64,000 nt of DNA. Origin: Neisseria mucosa. Lineage in GTDB: Bacteria > Pseudomonadota > Gammaproteobacteria > Burkholderiales > Neisseriaceae. Positions 34,170 to 42,962 of the stretch are shown piece by piece. How positions within the stretch are numbered: the first letter of the stretch is position 1; the number at the start of each line of letters is the position of its first letter. The stretch lies in NCBI GenBank assembly GCA_003028315.1, contig CP028150.1, positions 372,001-436,000 on the forward strand, given 5' to 3'. The position numbers and the translations under genes were made by a program. The notes under the pieces are model-generated. The model was not told the origin of the DNA. It saw nothing but the letters and a program-made list of their open reading frames with translations, and made no database searches.

Positions 34170-34613
34170 TTATTTTTGGTCTATTTGTTCATATCCGGGG
34201 CAATCCTCGCTGTTTGCTGAGCTGCTTGCCCAAAAGATACCGTCGCTGTCGAGATAGACGGAGCAGGTCTCTTTGCTTTTGTATCCGTCATTCGGCTTAG
34301 CTTCGAGCAGGAAGCCCGAGGCGGACGGATTCTCTTTCCCTTTTTGGGTGTTTTGATAGTTGAAAAACTGGATGGTGAAGTATTCGTTTTGAACCAAGTC
34401 TGTTACCGGGAAATTCTCAAACGTACGGTTTTGCGCGTAGAAGCGTTCGAGATTATGGGCATTGATCAGGAGCTCGGAACGGACGTTCTCCAAACGGCTT
34501 TTACGGATAAAGCGTTCGTAGGACGGATAGGCAAGGGTGGCAAGGATGGCGAGGATGACGATGACGATGAGCAGCTCGACCAGCGTGAAGCCTTTTTGTA
34601 ATGTGTTTTTCAT
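34170..34613 (-). CDS. Type IV pilin-like protein (ComP-like minor pilin)
   Basis: A 147-residue prepilin. Prepilin peptidase should cut in KG/FTLVELLIVIVILAILATLAYPSY, leaving Phe1 and the invariant Glu5. The helix continues SRLENVRSELLINAHNLERFYAQNR, close to the part of meningococcal ComP I remember (NTVRAALLENAHFMEKFYLQN). ComP is the DUS receptor for transformation, so the match matters here. Against ComP proper: only two Cys remain in the globular part (KETCSVYLDSDG...SEDCPGYE), whereas meningococcal ComP has four. It could be another minor pilin of the same broad family. Transcribed alone. Confidence 0.75.
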   Translation of the reverse strand: MKNTLQKGFTLVELLIVIVILAILATLAYPSYERFIRKSRLENVRSELLINAHNLERFYAQNRTFENFPVTDLVQNEYFTIQFFNYQNTQKGKENPSASGFLLEAKPNDGYKSKETCSVYLDSDGIFWASSSANSEDCPGYEQIDQK

Positions 34614-34933
34614 GATATGTCGTAATTTTTATTGTATGGGCGGGAATTCAGACTGCAATTATAGTTCTTTTCTCTCATTTTGAATGTTTGGATAGATTTC
34701 AGGATTGGGAAAATATGTAAATGCGTTGCAATATCTTGGAAATGGTTTTTTATAAAATGATTATAAAACAATTTATTATGATTTTATTTGATTTGCCGTT
34801 GACTTGGCTGGAGTAAAGGCTTGCAGTAAAATCCGCCCGTTTTCAGCGTTTTCGGCGGATAAGTGTTGGGATTATGCGACATGAATCGGGTGCCGGATTG
34901 AACAGATGAAATGGATGAATCAGAAAGTCAGTT
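34614..34933. promoter_or_regulatory. Divergent promoter region, minor pilin / macAB
   Basis: A 320-bp AT-rich spacer without DUS. Toward macA a TTGACT (34798-34803) and TAAAAT (34826-34831) are present, but their spacing of 22 bp is too long for a strong sigma-70 promoter. No gene seen. Confidence 0.35.
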
Positions 34934-36112
34934 ATGGCAAAAATCATTAATAAATGGACGGTTGGAATAACGGTTGCTGCGGTACTTGGGTTTGCTGCGT
35001 GGTCTTATTTCCAGCCCGAACCTCAAACTTCTTACATCACGGAAACGGTCAAACGCGGTGACATCAGCCAGACGGTATCCGCTACGGGCGAGATTTCGCC
35101 GTCGAATCTGGTGTCGGTGGGCGTGCAGGCTTCGGGGCAGATTAAGAAGCTGTACGTCAAGCTCGGACAGCAGGTTAAAAAGGGCGATTTGATTGCGGAA
35201 ATCAATTCGACCACTCAGGTGAACACGCTGAATACGGAAAAATCCAAGCTGGAAACGTATCAGGCGAAATTGGTTTCTGCCGAAATCGCGCTGAACAGCG
35301 CGGAGAAGAAATACAAGCGCGAAGCGGCTTTGTGGAAGGAAAACGCGACGTCCAAAGAGGATTTGGAAAGCGCGCAGGATGCGCTGGCTGCGGCTAAGGC
35401 GAACGTTGCCGAGCTGAAGGCTTCCATCAAGCAAACCAAAATTTCCATCAATACCGCCGAATCGGAATTGGGCTATACCCGCATTACCGCGACGATGGAC
35501 GGTACGGTGGTGGCGATTCCGGTGGAAGAAGGGCAGACCGTGAACGCGGTGCAGTCCACGCCGACGATTATCCAGTTGGCGAATCTGGATACGATGTTGA
35601 ACAAAATGCAGATTGCCGAAGGCGATATTACCAAGGTCAAAGCGGGGCAGGACATTTCGTTTACGATTCTGTCCGAACCGGATACGCCGATTAAGGCGAA
35701 GCTTGACAGCGTCGATCCGGGCTTGACCACGATGTCGCTGGGCAGCTACACCACCAGCACGGACACGACTTCCAATGCGATTTACTACTACGCCCGCGCT
35801 TTGGTGCCTAATCCCGACGGCAAACTTTCCATCGGTATGACGACGCAGAACACGATTGAAATCAACGGCGTGAAAAACGTTTTGCTCGTGCCGACGCTGA
35901 CGATTAAAAAACACGACGGCAAATCGTTTGTCAGCGTTTTGGGCGCGGACGGTAAAGCTTCGGAACGCGAGATTACGGTCGGTCTGAAAGACAGTATGAA
36001 TACCGAAGTGAAAAGCGGTTTGAAAGAAGGCGACAAGGTGGTGATGTCGGAAATGAGCGCGGCGGAGCAGGCTGAAGCGGCGCAACGCGCCATGCAGGGT
36101 CCGCCGAGATAA
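34934..36112 (+). CDS. macA: Macrolide efflux periplasmic adaptor MacA
   Basis: Membrane fusion protein of the MacAB tripartite efflux pump. The 392 residues have one N-terminal membrane anchor (about 9-27), lipoyl halves (ASGQIKKLYVKLGQQVKKGDLIAEI and ATMDGTVVAIPVEEGQTVN), a helical hairpin (about 95-170), and C-terminal beta-barrel and membrane-proximal domains. In the same direction as macB, with a DUS hairpin in the 96-bp gap. Confidence 0.93.
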   Translation: MAKIINKWTVGITVAAVLGFAAWSYFQPEPQTSYITETVKRGDISQTVSATGEISPSNLVSVGVQASGQIKKLYVKLGQQVKKGDLIAEINSTTQVNTLNTEKSKLETYQAKLVSAEIALNSAEKKYKREAALWKENATSKEDLESAQDALAAAKANVAELKASIKQTKISINTAESELGYTRITATMDGTVVAIPVEEGQTVNAVQSTPTIIQLANLDTMLNKMQIAEGDITKVKAGQDISFTILSEPDTPIKAKLDSVDPGLTTMSLGSYTTSTDTTSNAIYYYARALVPNPDGKLSIGMTTQNTIEINGVKNVLLVPTLTIKKHDGKSFVSVLGADGKASEREITVGLKDSMNTEVKSGLKEGDKVVMSEMSAAEQAEAAQRAMQGPPR

Positions 36113-36121
36113 ATAGGCAAC

Positions 36122-36175
36122 AGGTCGTCTGAAAGTTTTGTTTCTTAGCAAAACTCCCCTTTCAGACGACCTTTC
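36122..36175. terminator. DUS hairpin between macA and macB
   Basis: AGGTCGTCTGAAAG ... CTTTCAGACGACCT. It lies inside the likely operon, so it may act as a partial terminator or simply as an uptake signal. Confidence 0.5.
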
Positions 36176-36208
36176 CACTCCATACATCATTATCGGTCGG
36201 AAACACTT

Positions 36209-38146
36209 ATGAGCTTAATCGAATGTAAAAACATCAACCGCTACTTCGGCAGCGGCGCGAACCGCGTTCATGTTTTGAAAGATGTCAGCCTGTCGATAGA
36301 GAAGGGCGATTTTGTCGCCATCATCGGGCAATCCGGTTCGGGCAAATCCACGCTGATGAACATCCTCGGCTGTTTGGATAGCGCGACTTCGGGTTCGTAT
36401 CAAATCGACGGCATCGAAACTGCCAAAATGGAGCCGGACGAATTGGCAGCATTGCGGCGCGAACGCTTCGGCTTTATTTTCCAACGCTACAACCTTTTGG
36501 GTTCGCTGACGGCGCGGGACAACGTCGCCCTGCCTGCCGTGTATATGGGCATGGGCGGCAAAGAGCGTTCTAATCGTGCGGAGAAACTGTTGCAGGATTT
36601 GGGTTTGGAAGGCAAAGAAGGCAACAAGCCCAGCGAACTTTCCGGCGGTCAGCAGCAGCGCGTCTCCATCGCCCGCGCCCTGATGAACGGCGGCGAAATC
36701 ATCTTCGCCGACGAACCGACCGGCGCGCTCGATACCGCCAGCGGCAAAAACGTAATCGAAATCATCCAAAAGCTGCATAAAGAAGGGCATACCGTGATTA
36801 TGGTTACGCACGATCCCGGTATCGCCGCCATCGCCAACCGCATCATCGAAATCCGCGACGGCGAAATCATCTCCGACAGTTCAAAAAATCCCGAAATCCC
36901 CGAAAGCAAAATAGAACGCATCAAAGAAAAATCTTCGTGGCTGTTTTATTACGACCAATTCGTCGAAGCCTTCAAAATGTCGGTGCAGGCGATTATGGCG
37001 CACAAAATGCGCTCGCTCCTGACCATGCTCGGCATCATCATCGGCATCGCCTCGGTCGTGTCCGTCGTCGCTTTGGGCAACGGTTCTGAGAAAAAAATCC
37101 TCGCAGACATCAGCGCGATGGGGACGAACACCATCAGCATCTTCCCCGGGCGCGGCTTCGGCGACAGGCGCAGCGGCAGGATTAAAACCTTGACCATTGA
37201 CGACGCCAAAGTCATCGCCAAACAAAGCTACGTTGCTTCCGCCACCCCGCAGACCAATTCCAGCGGCACGCTGACCTATCGCAACACCGACTTATCCGCC
37301 TCGCTTTACGGCGTGGGCGAACAATATTTTGACGTGCGCGGGCTGAAGCTGGAATCAGGTCGCCTGTTTGACGAGGGCGATGTGAAAGAAGACGCGCAAG
37401 TCGTCGTGATTGACCAAAACACCAAAAACAAACTTTTTGGTGAAGACACCGATCCTTTGGGTAAAACAATTCTTTTCAGAAAACGCCCGCTGACCGTCAT
37501 CGGCGTGATGCAAAAAGAAGAAAACTCCTTCGGTAACGCCGACGTATTGATGCTCTGGTCGCCCTATACGACCGTGATGCACCAAATTACCGGCGAGAGC
37601 CACACCAACTCGATTACCGTCAAAATCAAAGACGACGCCAACACCCAAGTCGCCGAAAAAGGGCTGACCGAGCTGCTCAAAACGCGGCACGGTACGGAAG
37701 ACTTTTTCATGAACAACAGCGACAGCATCAAGCAGATGGTTGAAAGCACCACCGGCACGATGAAACTGCTGATTTCCTCCATCGCCTTGATTTCGTTGGT
37801 GGTTGGCGGTATCGGCGTGATGAACATCATGCTGGTGTCGGTTACCGAGCGCACCAAAGAAATCGGCGTGCGCATGGCGATTGGCGCGCGGCGAAACAAC
37901 ATCCTGCAACAATTCCTGATTGAAGCGGTCTTAATCTGTATTATCGGCGGTTTGGTCGGAGTAGGGCTGTCCACGGCCATCAGCCTCGTGTTCAACCATT
38001 TCGTCACCGAATTTCCGATGGAAATTTCCATCGGCTCCGTCATCGGCGCGGTCGTCTGCTCGACAGCCATCGGCGTGGCGTTCGGTTTTATGCCCGCCAA
38101 CAAAGCCTCCAAACTCAACCCGATTGATGCCTTGTCTAAGGATTAA
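36209..38146 (+). CDS. macB: Macrolide export ATP-binding/permease protein MacB
   Basis: Inner-membrane ABC transporter driving MacAB efflux of macrolides, peptides and toxins. The 645 residues carry an N-terminal ATPase (Walker A GQSGSGKST, signature LSGGQQQR, Walker B IIFADEPTGALD), one membrane helix at about residue 270 (LLTMLGIIIGIASVVSVVALG), a large periplasmic domain (300-520), and three C-terminal FtsX-type helices starting LISSIALISLVVGGIGVMNIM. Length is standard. An outer-membrane partner may be encoded at 40951-42333. Confidence 0.96.
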   Translation: MSLIECKNINRYFGSGANRVHVLKDVSLSIEKGDFVAIIGQSGSGKSTLMNILGCLDSATSGSYQIDGIETAKMEPDELAALRRERFGFIFQRYNLLGSLTARDNVALPAVYMGMGGKERSNRAEKLLQDLGLEGKEGNKPSELSGGQQQRVSIARALMNGGEIIFADEPTGALDTASGKNVIEIIQKLHKEGHTVIMVTHDPGIAAIANRIIEIRDGEIISDSSKNPEIPESKIERIKEKSSWLFYYDQFVEAFKMSVQAIMAHKMRSLLTMLGIIIGIASVVSVVALGNGSEKKILADISAMGTNTISIFPGRGFGDRRSGRIKTLTIDDAKVIAKQSYVASATPQTNSSGTLTYRNTDLSASLYGVGEQYFDVRGLKLESGRLFDEGDVKEDAQVVVIDQNTKNKLFGEDTDPLGKTILFRKRPLTVIGVMQKEENSFGNADVLMLWSPYTTVMHQITGESHTNSITVKIKDDANTQVAEKGLTELLKTRHGTEDFFMNNSDSIKQMVESTTGTMKLLISSIALISLVVGGIGVMNIMLVSVTERTKEIGVRMAIGARRNNILQQFLIEAVLICIIGGLVGVGLSTAISLVFNHFVTEFPMEISIGSVIGAVVCSTAIGVAFGFMPANKASKLNPIDALSKD

Positions 38147-38149
38147 AAT

Positions 38150-38184
38150 TTCAGACGACCTCCAAACCCAAAAGGTCGTCTGAA
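38150..38184. terminator. DUS inverted pair after macB
   Basis: ATTTCAGACGACCTCCAAACCCAAAAGGTCGTCTGAAA; stem with reversed DUS order, directly after the macB stop. Confidence 0.65.
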
Positions 38185-38217
38185 AACACAGTTTGGCTAT
38201 TGTCATCACAATGAATA

Positions 38218-38373
38218 TATAGTGGATTAACAAAAATCAGGACAAGGCGACGAAGCCGCAGACAGTACAGATAGTACGGAACCGATTCACTTGGTGCTTC
38301 AGCACCTTAGAGAATCGTTCTCTTTGAGCTAAGGCGAGGCAACACCGTACTGGTTTAAAGTTAATCCACTATA
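38218..38373. repeat. Correia repeat enclosed element (CREE), 156-bp form, directly upstream of the GST gene
   Basis: TATAGTGGATTAACAAAAAT ... GTTTAAAGTTAATCCACTATA with the AGAGAACGATTCTCT palindrome. It ends only 20 bp before the downstream start codon, so any promoter of that gene must lie within the element or upstream of it. Confidence 0.95.
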
Positions 38374-38393
38374 CACACACCGAGGAAAACCGA

Positions 38394-39068
38394 ATGATTA
38401 CCCTGCATGTATTGGCACAATCCCGCGCCCTGCGCATCGTCTGGCTGCTCGAACTCATCGGCGCACCGTATCAAATCAAAACCTACGCGCGCCATCCCGA
38501 AACCCTGCTGGCACCCGACGAACTCAAAGCCGTACACCCGCTGGGCAAATCCCCCGTTATCGACGACGACGGATTCGTGCTCAACGAAAGCGGCGCGATT
38601 ACCGACTACCTGATTCAAACCTACGGCGGCGGACGCTTCATGCCCGAACGCGGCAGCCAAGATTACTGGCATTACCAACGCTGGCTGCACTATGCCGAAG
38701 GTTCGCTGATGCCCTTGCTTTTGCTCGGGCTGGTGTTCCGCAAAATAGAAAACGCCCCCATGCCGTTTTTCATCAAACCCGTCGCACGCAAAATCAGCGG
38801 CAACGTCAAAAACGGCTTTATCGAACCGCAAGCCGCCCTGCATCTTGCCTATGTCGAAAACGAATTAAACGGCAAAGACTGGCTGGTCAACAACCGGCTC
38901 AGCGGCGCCGACATCATGATGAGTTACCCGCTGCAAGCCGCCGCCGACCGCTTCGGATTGGCGGACTATCCCAACATCCGCGCCTATTTGCAGCGCATTG
39001 AAAAAGACCCCGCCTATCAAACGGCGGTACAGAAAGCAGGCGACCCGCTGCTGCGTTTGGATAAATAA
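38394..39068 (+). CDS. Glutathione S-transferase family protein
   Basis: A 224-residue cytosolic GST. The N-terminal thioredoxin-like domain (1-80) contains VLAQSRALRIVWLLELIGAPY with a Ser at the catalytic position, the cis-Pro in GKSPVIDDDG, and the glutathione-binding NESGAITDYLI. The helical C-terminal domain includes LVNNRLSGADIMMSYPL with the N-capping Ser/Asp. Substrate unknown. It has a good AGGAAA ribosome site; its 5' region is a Correia element. Confidence 0.88.
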   Translation: MITLHVLAQSRALRIVWLLELIGAPYQIKTYARHPETLLAPDELKAVHPLGKSPVIDDDGFVLNESGAITDYLIQTYGGGRFMPERGSQDYWHYQRWLHYAEGSLMPLLLLGLVFRKIENAPMPFFIKPVARKISGNVKNGFIEPQAALHLAYVENELNGKDWLVNNRLSGADIMMSYPLQAAADRFGLADYPNIRAYLQRIEKDPAYQTAVQKAGDPLLRLDK

Positions 39069-39232
39069 GGTCGTCTGAAAAAGCAAAAGTCGGGTCAGAA
39101 CCCGACGCAATACCGAACACACGATTCACACAATACATTGCGAAAACAGCCCGAGCGTCGTCCGAATCCGCAACATATTTCAGACGACCCCTCCAGAAAC
39201 AGGCATCTTCAGCCTTCAATACAAGGAAACCT

Positions 39233-39709
39233 ATGGACGTTTACGCAACATACACAGCCTATCCGCAAAGCGGCATCGAACAAATCAAAGCCTCCACCGG
39301 CACGCCTGCCGCCGTATCCGAATGCAGCGCAGGCAAACTATGGGACGCGCTGCATTTCGTCCTGACCGGCAAAGGCTCGGACGATGCCGACGCGGCAAAC
39401 CCGTTGAGCAAAGCCATTATCGGCAACATCCTGCGGCAGGATGAAGAAGCGGGCGAACACACCGGCTGGATCGACGATACTGAAATTGCCGAAGTAGCCC
39501 AAGCCCTGAACCAAGCCGACTTCGCCGCGCTGCTCGACGGCAAAACCGCAGCAGATTTTCAAAACAACCAAATCTACCCCGATATTTGGGGCGACGAAAA
39601 AGCCTTTGCCGAAACCCGCGCGGAATTGGCGCAGCGGTTTAAAGAACTCGCCGCGTTCTACCAAACCGCCGCCGAACAGCATTGCGGCGTGGTGGTTAGG
39701 ATTTCATGA
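39233..39709 (+). CDS. DUF1877 (YfbM-like) family protein
   Basis: A 158-residue cytoplasmic protein of unknown function. Family hallmarks: LWDALHFVLTGKGSDD near residue 45, PLSKAIIG, YPDIWGDE (about 118-125) and the C-terminal half helix LAQRFKELAAFYQTAAEQ. AAGGAAACC precedes the start. A DUS hairpin follows. Confidence 0.82.
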   Translation: MDVYATYTAYPQSGIEQIKASTGTPAAVSECSAGKLWDALHFVLTGKGSDDADAANPLSKAIIGNILRQDEEAGEHTGWIDDTEIAEVAQALNQADFAALLDGKTAADFQNNQIYPDIWGDEKAFAETRAELAQRFKELAAFYQTAAEQHCGVVVRIS

Positions 39710-39711
39710 TT

Positions 39712-39748
39712 TCAGACGACCTTTTTGAATGGAAAGAGGTCGTCTGAA
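39712..39748. terminator. DUS inverted pair after the DUF1877 gene
   Basis: ATTTCAGACGACCTTTTTGAATGGAAAGAGGTCGTCTGAAA. Confidence 0.6.
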
Positions 39749-39805
39749 AAACGGATTCCACGGCGAAAGGTACATGAATAATTGATTTAATTGAATTTTA
39801 TTGAA

Positions 39806-40180
39806 ATGAGTAATACGAATTACGTTTGTTTTTCCTGCCGCACCGCCGTGCGCCGTCCGAAACGCTATTTCCGCCCCCAAGACAGCAGTTCGCCCCGTTG
39901 TTCGCAGTGTTCCAAACCATGTGTGGAGCTGTCGGATAGAATTCCGCTTCCGTCGAAGCATAAAACCAAAGAATGGCAGAAATTGCAGCAGGATTTGTGG
40001 CGGCAACAGTTACAAATATTGGAGAGACAGCAACGCTCCAGAGTCAGATATAAGCATGAACTCGAACACGAAGCCGATCGGTTGGAGCGTAAACTGCAAG
40101 AGCCGATGCATCCGCAAACTGCCAAACAATTAAAACGTCTTCTGAAAAATTGTTTGAAGAACTTAGAACAAATCAAATGA
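39806..40180 (+). CDS. Small zinc-ribbon, coiled-coil hypothetical protein
   Basis: A 124-residue protein (start MSNTNYVCFSCRTA at 39806; an in-frame ATG five codons earlier is possible). Four or five Cys form a zinc-ribbon-like pattern, C-x2-C (8 and 11) then C-x2-C-x3-C (about 33-40), followed by a basic helical tail rich in Q, R and E. I do not recognise a family. Its stop overlaps the next start (ATGA), so the pair is coupled. Confidence 0.65.
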   Translation: MSNTNYVCFSCRTAVRRPKRYFRPQDSSSPRCSQCSKPCVELSDRIPLPSKHKTKEWQKLQQDLWRQQLQILERQQRSRVRYKHELEHEADRLERKLQEPMHPQTAKQLKRLLKNCLKNLEQIK

Positions 40181-40506
40181 CCGAGCAAGAACTGGTGCGC
40201 CGTTTCCATCAGGCTTTAACCGATATTTCCGCCCTTGCGGAAGCCATTGGCGAACTGCATTGGAAAAGGGCTTTTTTCGACAAGGCGGCGCGGACGCTTG
40301 AAAACGAATCCCTGCCTTCTGAAGAACGTTTGGAACTTGCCTGCGAACAAAGCCACGTTTTCGGCGGCATGGGTTCTTGGAATGATTCCCCGCCGTTCTC
40401 CGCCCACGAACACGGATTGTCTGATGAGTTTGAGAAGACCACTTCGGCTTTGTATGAAATACGTTCGACGGCAATGGTGCATTTAAGGTGGAAGAGCGGA
40501 AAGTAG
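40177..40506 (+). CDS. Small hypothetical protein, coupled to the zinc-ribbon gene
   Basis: A 109-residue acidic protein beginning MTEQELVRRFHQALTD. It contains EQSHVFGGMGSWNDSPP and later FEKTTSALYEIRSTAM; a GGMGS(W/F)ND motif occurs in small proteins annotated DUF6966, some near toxin systems, but I hold that match loosely. The ATG overlaps the previous stop by 4 bp. The longer in-frame start at 40150 lies inside the upstream gene and is not needed. Confidence 0.6.
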   Translation: MTEQELVRRFHQALTDISALAEAIGELHWKRAFFDKAARTLENESLPSEERLELACEQSHVFGGMGSWNDSPPFSAHEHGLSDEFEKTTSALYEIRSTAMVHLRWKSGK

Positions 40507-40584
40507 CGTGGGCTTTGCCCGCGAAAACAAGTTGATCCATCCGATTGCTGGTTTTCAGACGACCTCCAAATCAAAGGCTGAAAC

Positions 40585-40875
40585 ATGAACCCCGACAAAG
40601 TACAACGAAGCAAGCTGAATACATTGACCGACCTGCCCAATGTCGGCAAAGCCGTGGCGGAGGATTTGGCTTTGCTCGGCATCACGCAGCCGCAGGATTT
40701 GGCGGGGCAGGACGCTTACGAAATGTACGACCGCCTGTGCAGCCTGACCACAACCCGACACGATCCCTGCATGATCGACATTTTCCTGTCGCTGGTTGAT
40801 TTTATGCAGGGGAACGAACCGAAGCCGTGGTGGCATTTTACGGAACAGCGAAAAGCGGTTTTAGCCGATAAATAA
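40585..40875 (+). CDS. Helix-hairpin-helix domain protein (Cdd1-like)
   Basis: A 96-residue protein. Residues about 12-45 form a DNA-binding helix-hairpin-helix, LTDLPNVGKAVAEDLALLGI then DLAGQDAYEMYDRLC, and the tail HDPCMIDIFLSLVDFMQG...PKPWW matches the small 'pathogenicity locus' (Cdd1) family. Function unknown, presumably nucleic-acid binding. Confidence 0.78.
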   Translation: MNPDKVQRSKLNTLTDLPNVGKAVAEDLALLGITQPQDLAGQDAYEMYDRLCSLTTTRHDPCMIDIFLSLVDFMQGNEPKPWWHFTEQRKAVLADK

Positions 40876-40893
40876 ACGCAGCCGATGAGATTG

Positions 40894-40929
40894 TTCAGAC
40901 GACCTCCCGACCTTTCAGGTCGTCTGAAA
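40894..40929. terminator. DUS inverted pair upstream of the efflux lipoprotein gene
   Basis: TTCAGACGACCTCCCGACCTTTCAGGTCGTCTGAA; short loop with an additional internal complementarity. Confidence 0.6.
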
Positions 40930-40950
40930 CCTTAAACCGAAAGACACAAC

Positions 40951-42333
40951 ATGCAGACAAAACCTTTTTTTCAGACGGCATTATCCCTGTCGCTCGCCCT
41001 TGCCTTAAGCGCGTGCGCCGTCCACAGTGCCGACCAAAACCTCACGCTCGAATCGACGGGGCAGGTCATGAGCGCGGCGGAGACTGCCGAACGTTACGAC
41101 GTGAACGGCAACTGGTGGGAAATCTACCAAAGCCCGCAGCTCAACGCCCTGATGGCGCAGGCTTTGGAAAACAATATCGATTTGAAACAGGCGGCCATCA
41201 GCGTCAATAAAGCCCTATATCAAGCGAATATTTTGGGGGCGGATTTGGTGCCGTCGTTCAGCGGCTCGTTGAGTGCGTCCACATCCAAAAACCTGAAAAC
41301 CGGCAGCCACGGCAACACCTTCAGCAGCCAGCTCGGCTTGAGTTACGAATTGGATTTGTGGCGCAAACTCAGTGCCACCGCCGACGCGCAAGTCTGGGAA
41401 TACCAAGCCACGCGGCAGGATATGGCGAACACGCGCCTGACTTTGATCAATAATGTCGCCGACGCCTATTTCAACATCGCCTACCTCAACGAAGCCATTG
41501 AATTGGCGCAAAAATCCCTCAAGCAATATCAGGAAATCAACCGCATTGCCGATGCCAAGTTCCGCTACGGCAGAGCCGATTCCAGCCAGCCGACGCAGGC
41601 GAAACAATCGCTGTTGAATGCGCAAAACAGCCTGATTTCCCTGAAAAACAGCCTTGACACGCAAAAACAGGTTTTACGCAACCTGCTCAACCTCAAGCCG
41701 AACGAAGCCATCGCCGCCGACCCCGCACAATACCGCCTGCTGCCCGTCAAAGGCGTGAACCTCGACGTACCGATTACCGTGTTGGCGAACCGCCCTGACC
41801 TGCGCGCCGCCGAATACCGCCTGCAATCCTCGCTCCAGTCCGTCAAAGCGCAAAAACGCAGTTGGTATCCCTCGATTACATTGGGCGCGAGCTTGAGCAC
41901 GTCGTCTGAAAAAGCCAAAAGCGCGTTCAATATCCCGCTGCTGGGCGGCTCCGCCACCATCAACCTGCCGTTCCTCAACTGGCAGACCATGAAGTGGAAA
42001 GACAAAACCGCCCAAGCCAATTTCGACAGCGCCAAACTCGACTTTGAAAAAGCCCTGACCACCGCGCTGAACGAAGTCAACACCAACTACCTCGCCTACC
42101 AAAACGCCCAAGCCGCGCTTAACAATCAAGAGCAGCGTTACGCCTTGGACAAGAAAAACAGCCGCTACTACCAAGTGCGCTACCAACACGGCAAAAACGA
42201 GCTGAAAGACTGGCTGGAAGCACTGAACACGGAATACAGCTCTGCCCAAAACGTGTTGAACCAGCGGTATGAGACGCTGAAATACGAAAACATGGTGTAT
42301 AAAGCGATGGCGGGACGTTACACGCCGAAGTAG
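40951..42333 (+). CDS. RND/ABC efflux outer membrane factor, NodT/MtrE-like lipoprotein
   Basis: A 460-residue outer-membrane channel. The signal peptide ends ALSAC before AVHSAD, so it is a lipoprotein like MtrE/OprM/CusC. After it come two outer-membrane-efflux repeats; typical segments are WWEIYQSPQLNALMAQALENN, LGLSYELDLWRKLSA and LANRPDLRAAEYRLQSSLQSVKAQKRSWYPSI. Placed 2.8 kb downstream of macAB on the same strand with no inner-membrane pump gene of its own, so it could be the MacAB outer-membrane partner or a shared channel. It differs from the signal-peptide-type TolC protein at 10.1 kb. Confidence 0.9.
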   Translation: MQTKPFFQTALSLSLALALSACAVHSADQNLTLESTGQVMSAAETAERYDVNGNWWEIYQSPQLNALMAQALENNIDLKQAAISVNKALYQANILGADLVPSFSGSLSASTSKNLKTGSHGNTFSSQLGLSYELDLWRKLSATADAQVWEYQATRQDMANTRLTLINNVADAYFNIAYLNEAIELAQKSLKQYQEINRIADAKFRYGRADSSQPTQAKQSLLNAQNSLISLKNSLDTQKQVLRNLLNLKPNEAIAADPAQYRLLPVKGVNLDVPITVLANRPDLRAAEYRLQSSLQSVKAQKRSWYPSITLGASLSTSSEKAKSAFNIPLLGGSATINLPFLNWQTMKWKDKTAQANFDSAKLDFEKALTTALNEVNTNYLAYQNAQAALNNQEQRYALDKKNSRYYQVRYQHGKNELKDWLEALNTEYSSAQNVLNQRYETLKYENMVYKAMAGRYTPK

Positions 42334-42345
42334 GAATGAACAATT

Positions 42346-42382
42346 TAAAAATGCCGCCTGAAAAGTCAGACGGCATTTTTAA
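42346..42382. terminator. Terminator after the efflux lipoprotein gene
   Basis: AAAAATGCCGCCTGAAAAGTCAGACGGCATTTTT; built from the meningococcal-dialect DUS with one mismatch, not the AGGTCGTCTGAA form. Confidence 0.85.
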
Positions 42383-42686
42383 TTTTGTTAATCAAATTCA
42401 TCGAAGATGATGTAGTCAGTTCTTTATTTGACTGACCTGATGTACAAGAAATACTTACTTTAAAACCACGGCAAATGGCTAATTACGGCGGATTTAAGCA
42501 TTGGTTCTTTCTGATTTTTCCGCACACCGCAAAGAGCAGCAGTATCAGTAGTTTTGTTGGTGCTTTTTTGAGGCATTGTGCCATGCACCAACAAAAGCAC
42601 CGACATTTTTATGCCGATTCGGGTAGATTTGTGTAAACGGGAAAAGACGAGAAACGGGGAACAATAAAATGTAATACTGAATAAAA
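42383..42686. other. AT-rich DNA left of the truncated integrase
   Basis: About 300 bp without a convincing gene. It includes an inverted GTTGGTGCTTTT...AAAAGCACC motif (about 42558-42602) and one short minus-strand frame (42545-42733) that I do not trust. Probably eroded DNA of an older tRNA-Leu island or its left junction. Confidence 0.4.
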
Positions 42687-42962
42687 TTATTTATATACAA
42701 ATGGTTGTATATAAAAGTAGGGCGGAGATACAAGCAAGCAGCGGGCGTTTTCGGCGGCTTGGCGGGCTTCTACCAGTGATATGGTCGGATATTTGCCGAT
42801 AGTAAATGTTTTCTCTTTGCCGTCTATACGGTATTTCAAGCGGAAAACTTTCCCGCCTGCTGGGGTAACTTCAAGATACAATCCGCCGCCGTCAAACAGC
42901 TTGGTCTTTTTCCCTGTTTCGGCGGGCTTGGCGTTTTTGATTTGTCGGTCATTCAGCGGCAT
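42687..42962 (-). pseudogene. Truncated tyrosine integrase (N-terminal fragment of an older island)
   Basis: The first ~77 residues (PLNDRQIKNAKPAETGKKTK...KTFTIGKYPTISLVEARQAA) parallel the intact integrase at 50719-51945 (KLNDRQIKNAKPAEKPFKLN...KYPTVSLVEARQAA) at the arm-binding DUF4102 domain. Homology stops after LLVS near 42729; unrelated residues then lead to a stop. The core-binding and catalytic domains are missing, so it cannot recombine DNA. Its distance to the att core on its right (43172) equals that of the intact integrase to its own att. Confidence 0.88.

Noticed and set aside
42545..42733. A 62-codon minus-strand frame left of the truncated integrase
   Set aside because: It runs into the integrase fragment, has no ribosome site and is AT-driven; not reported as a gene.
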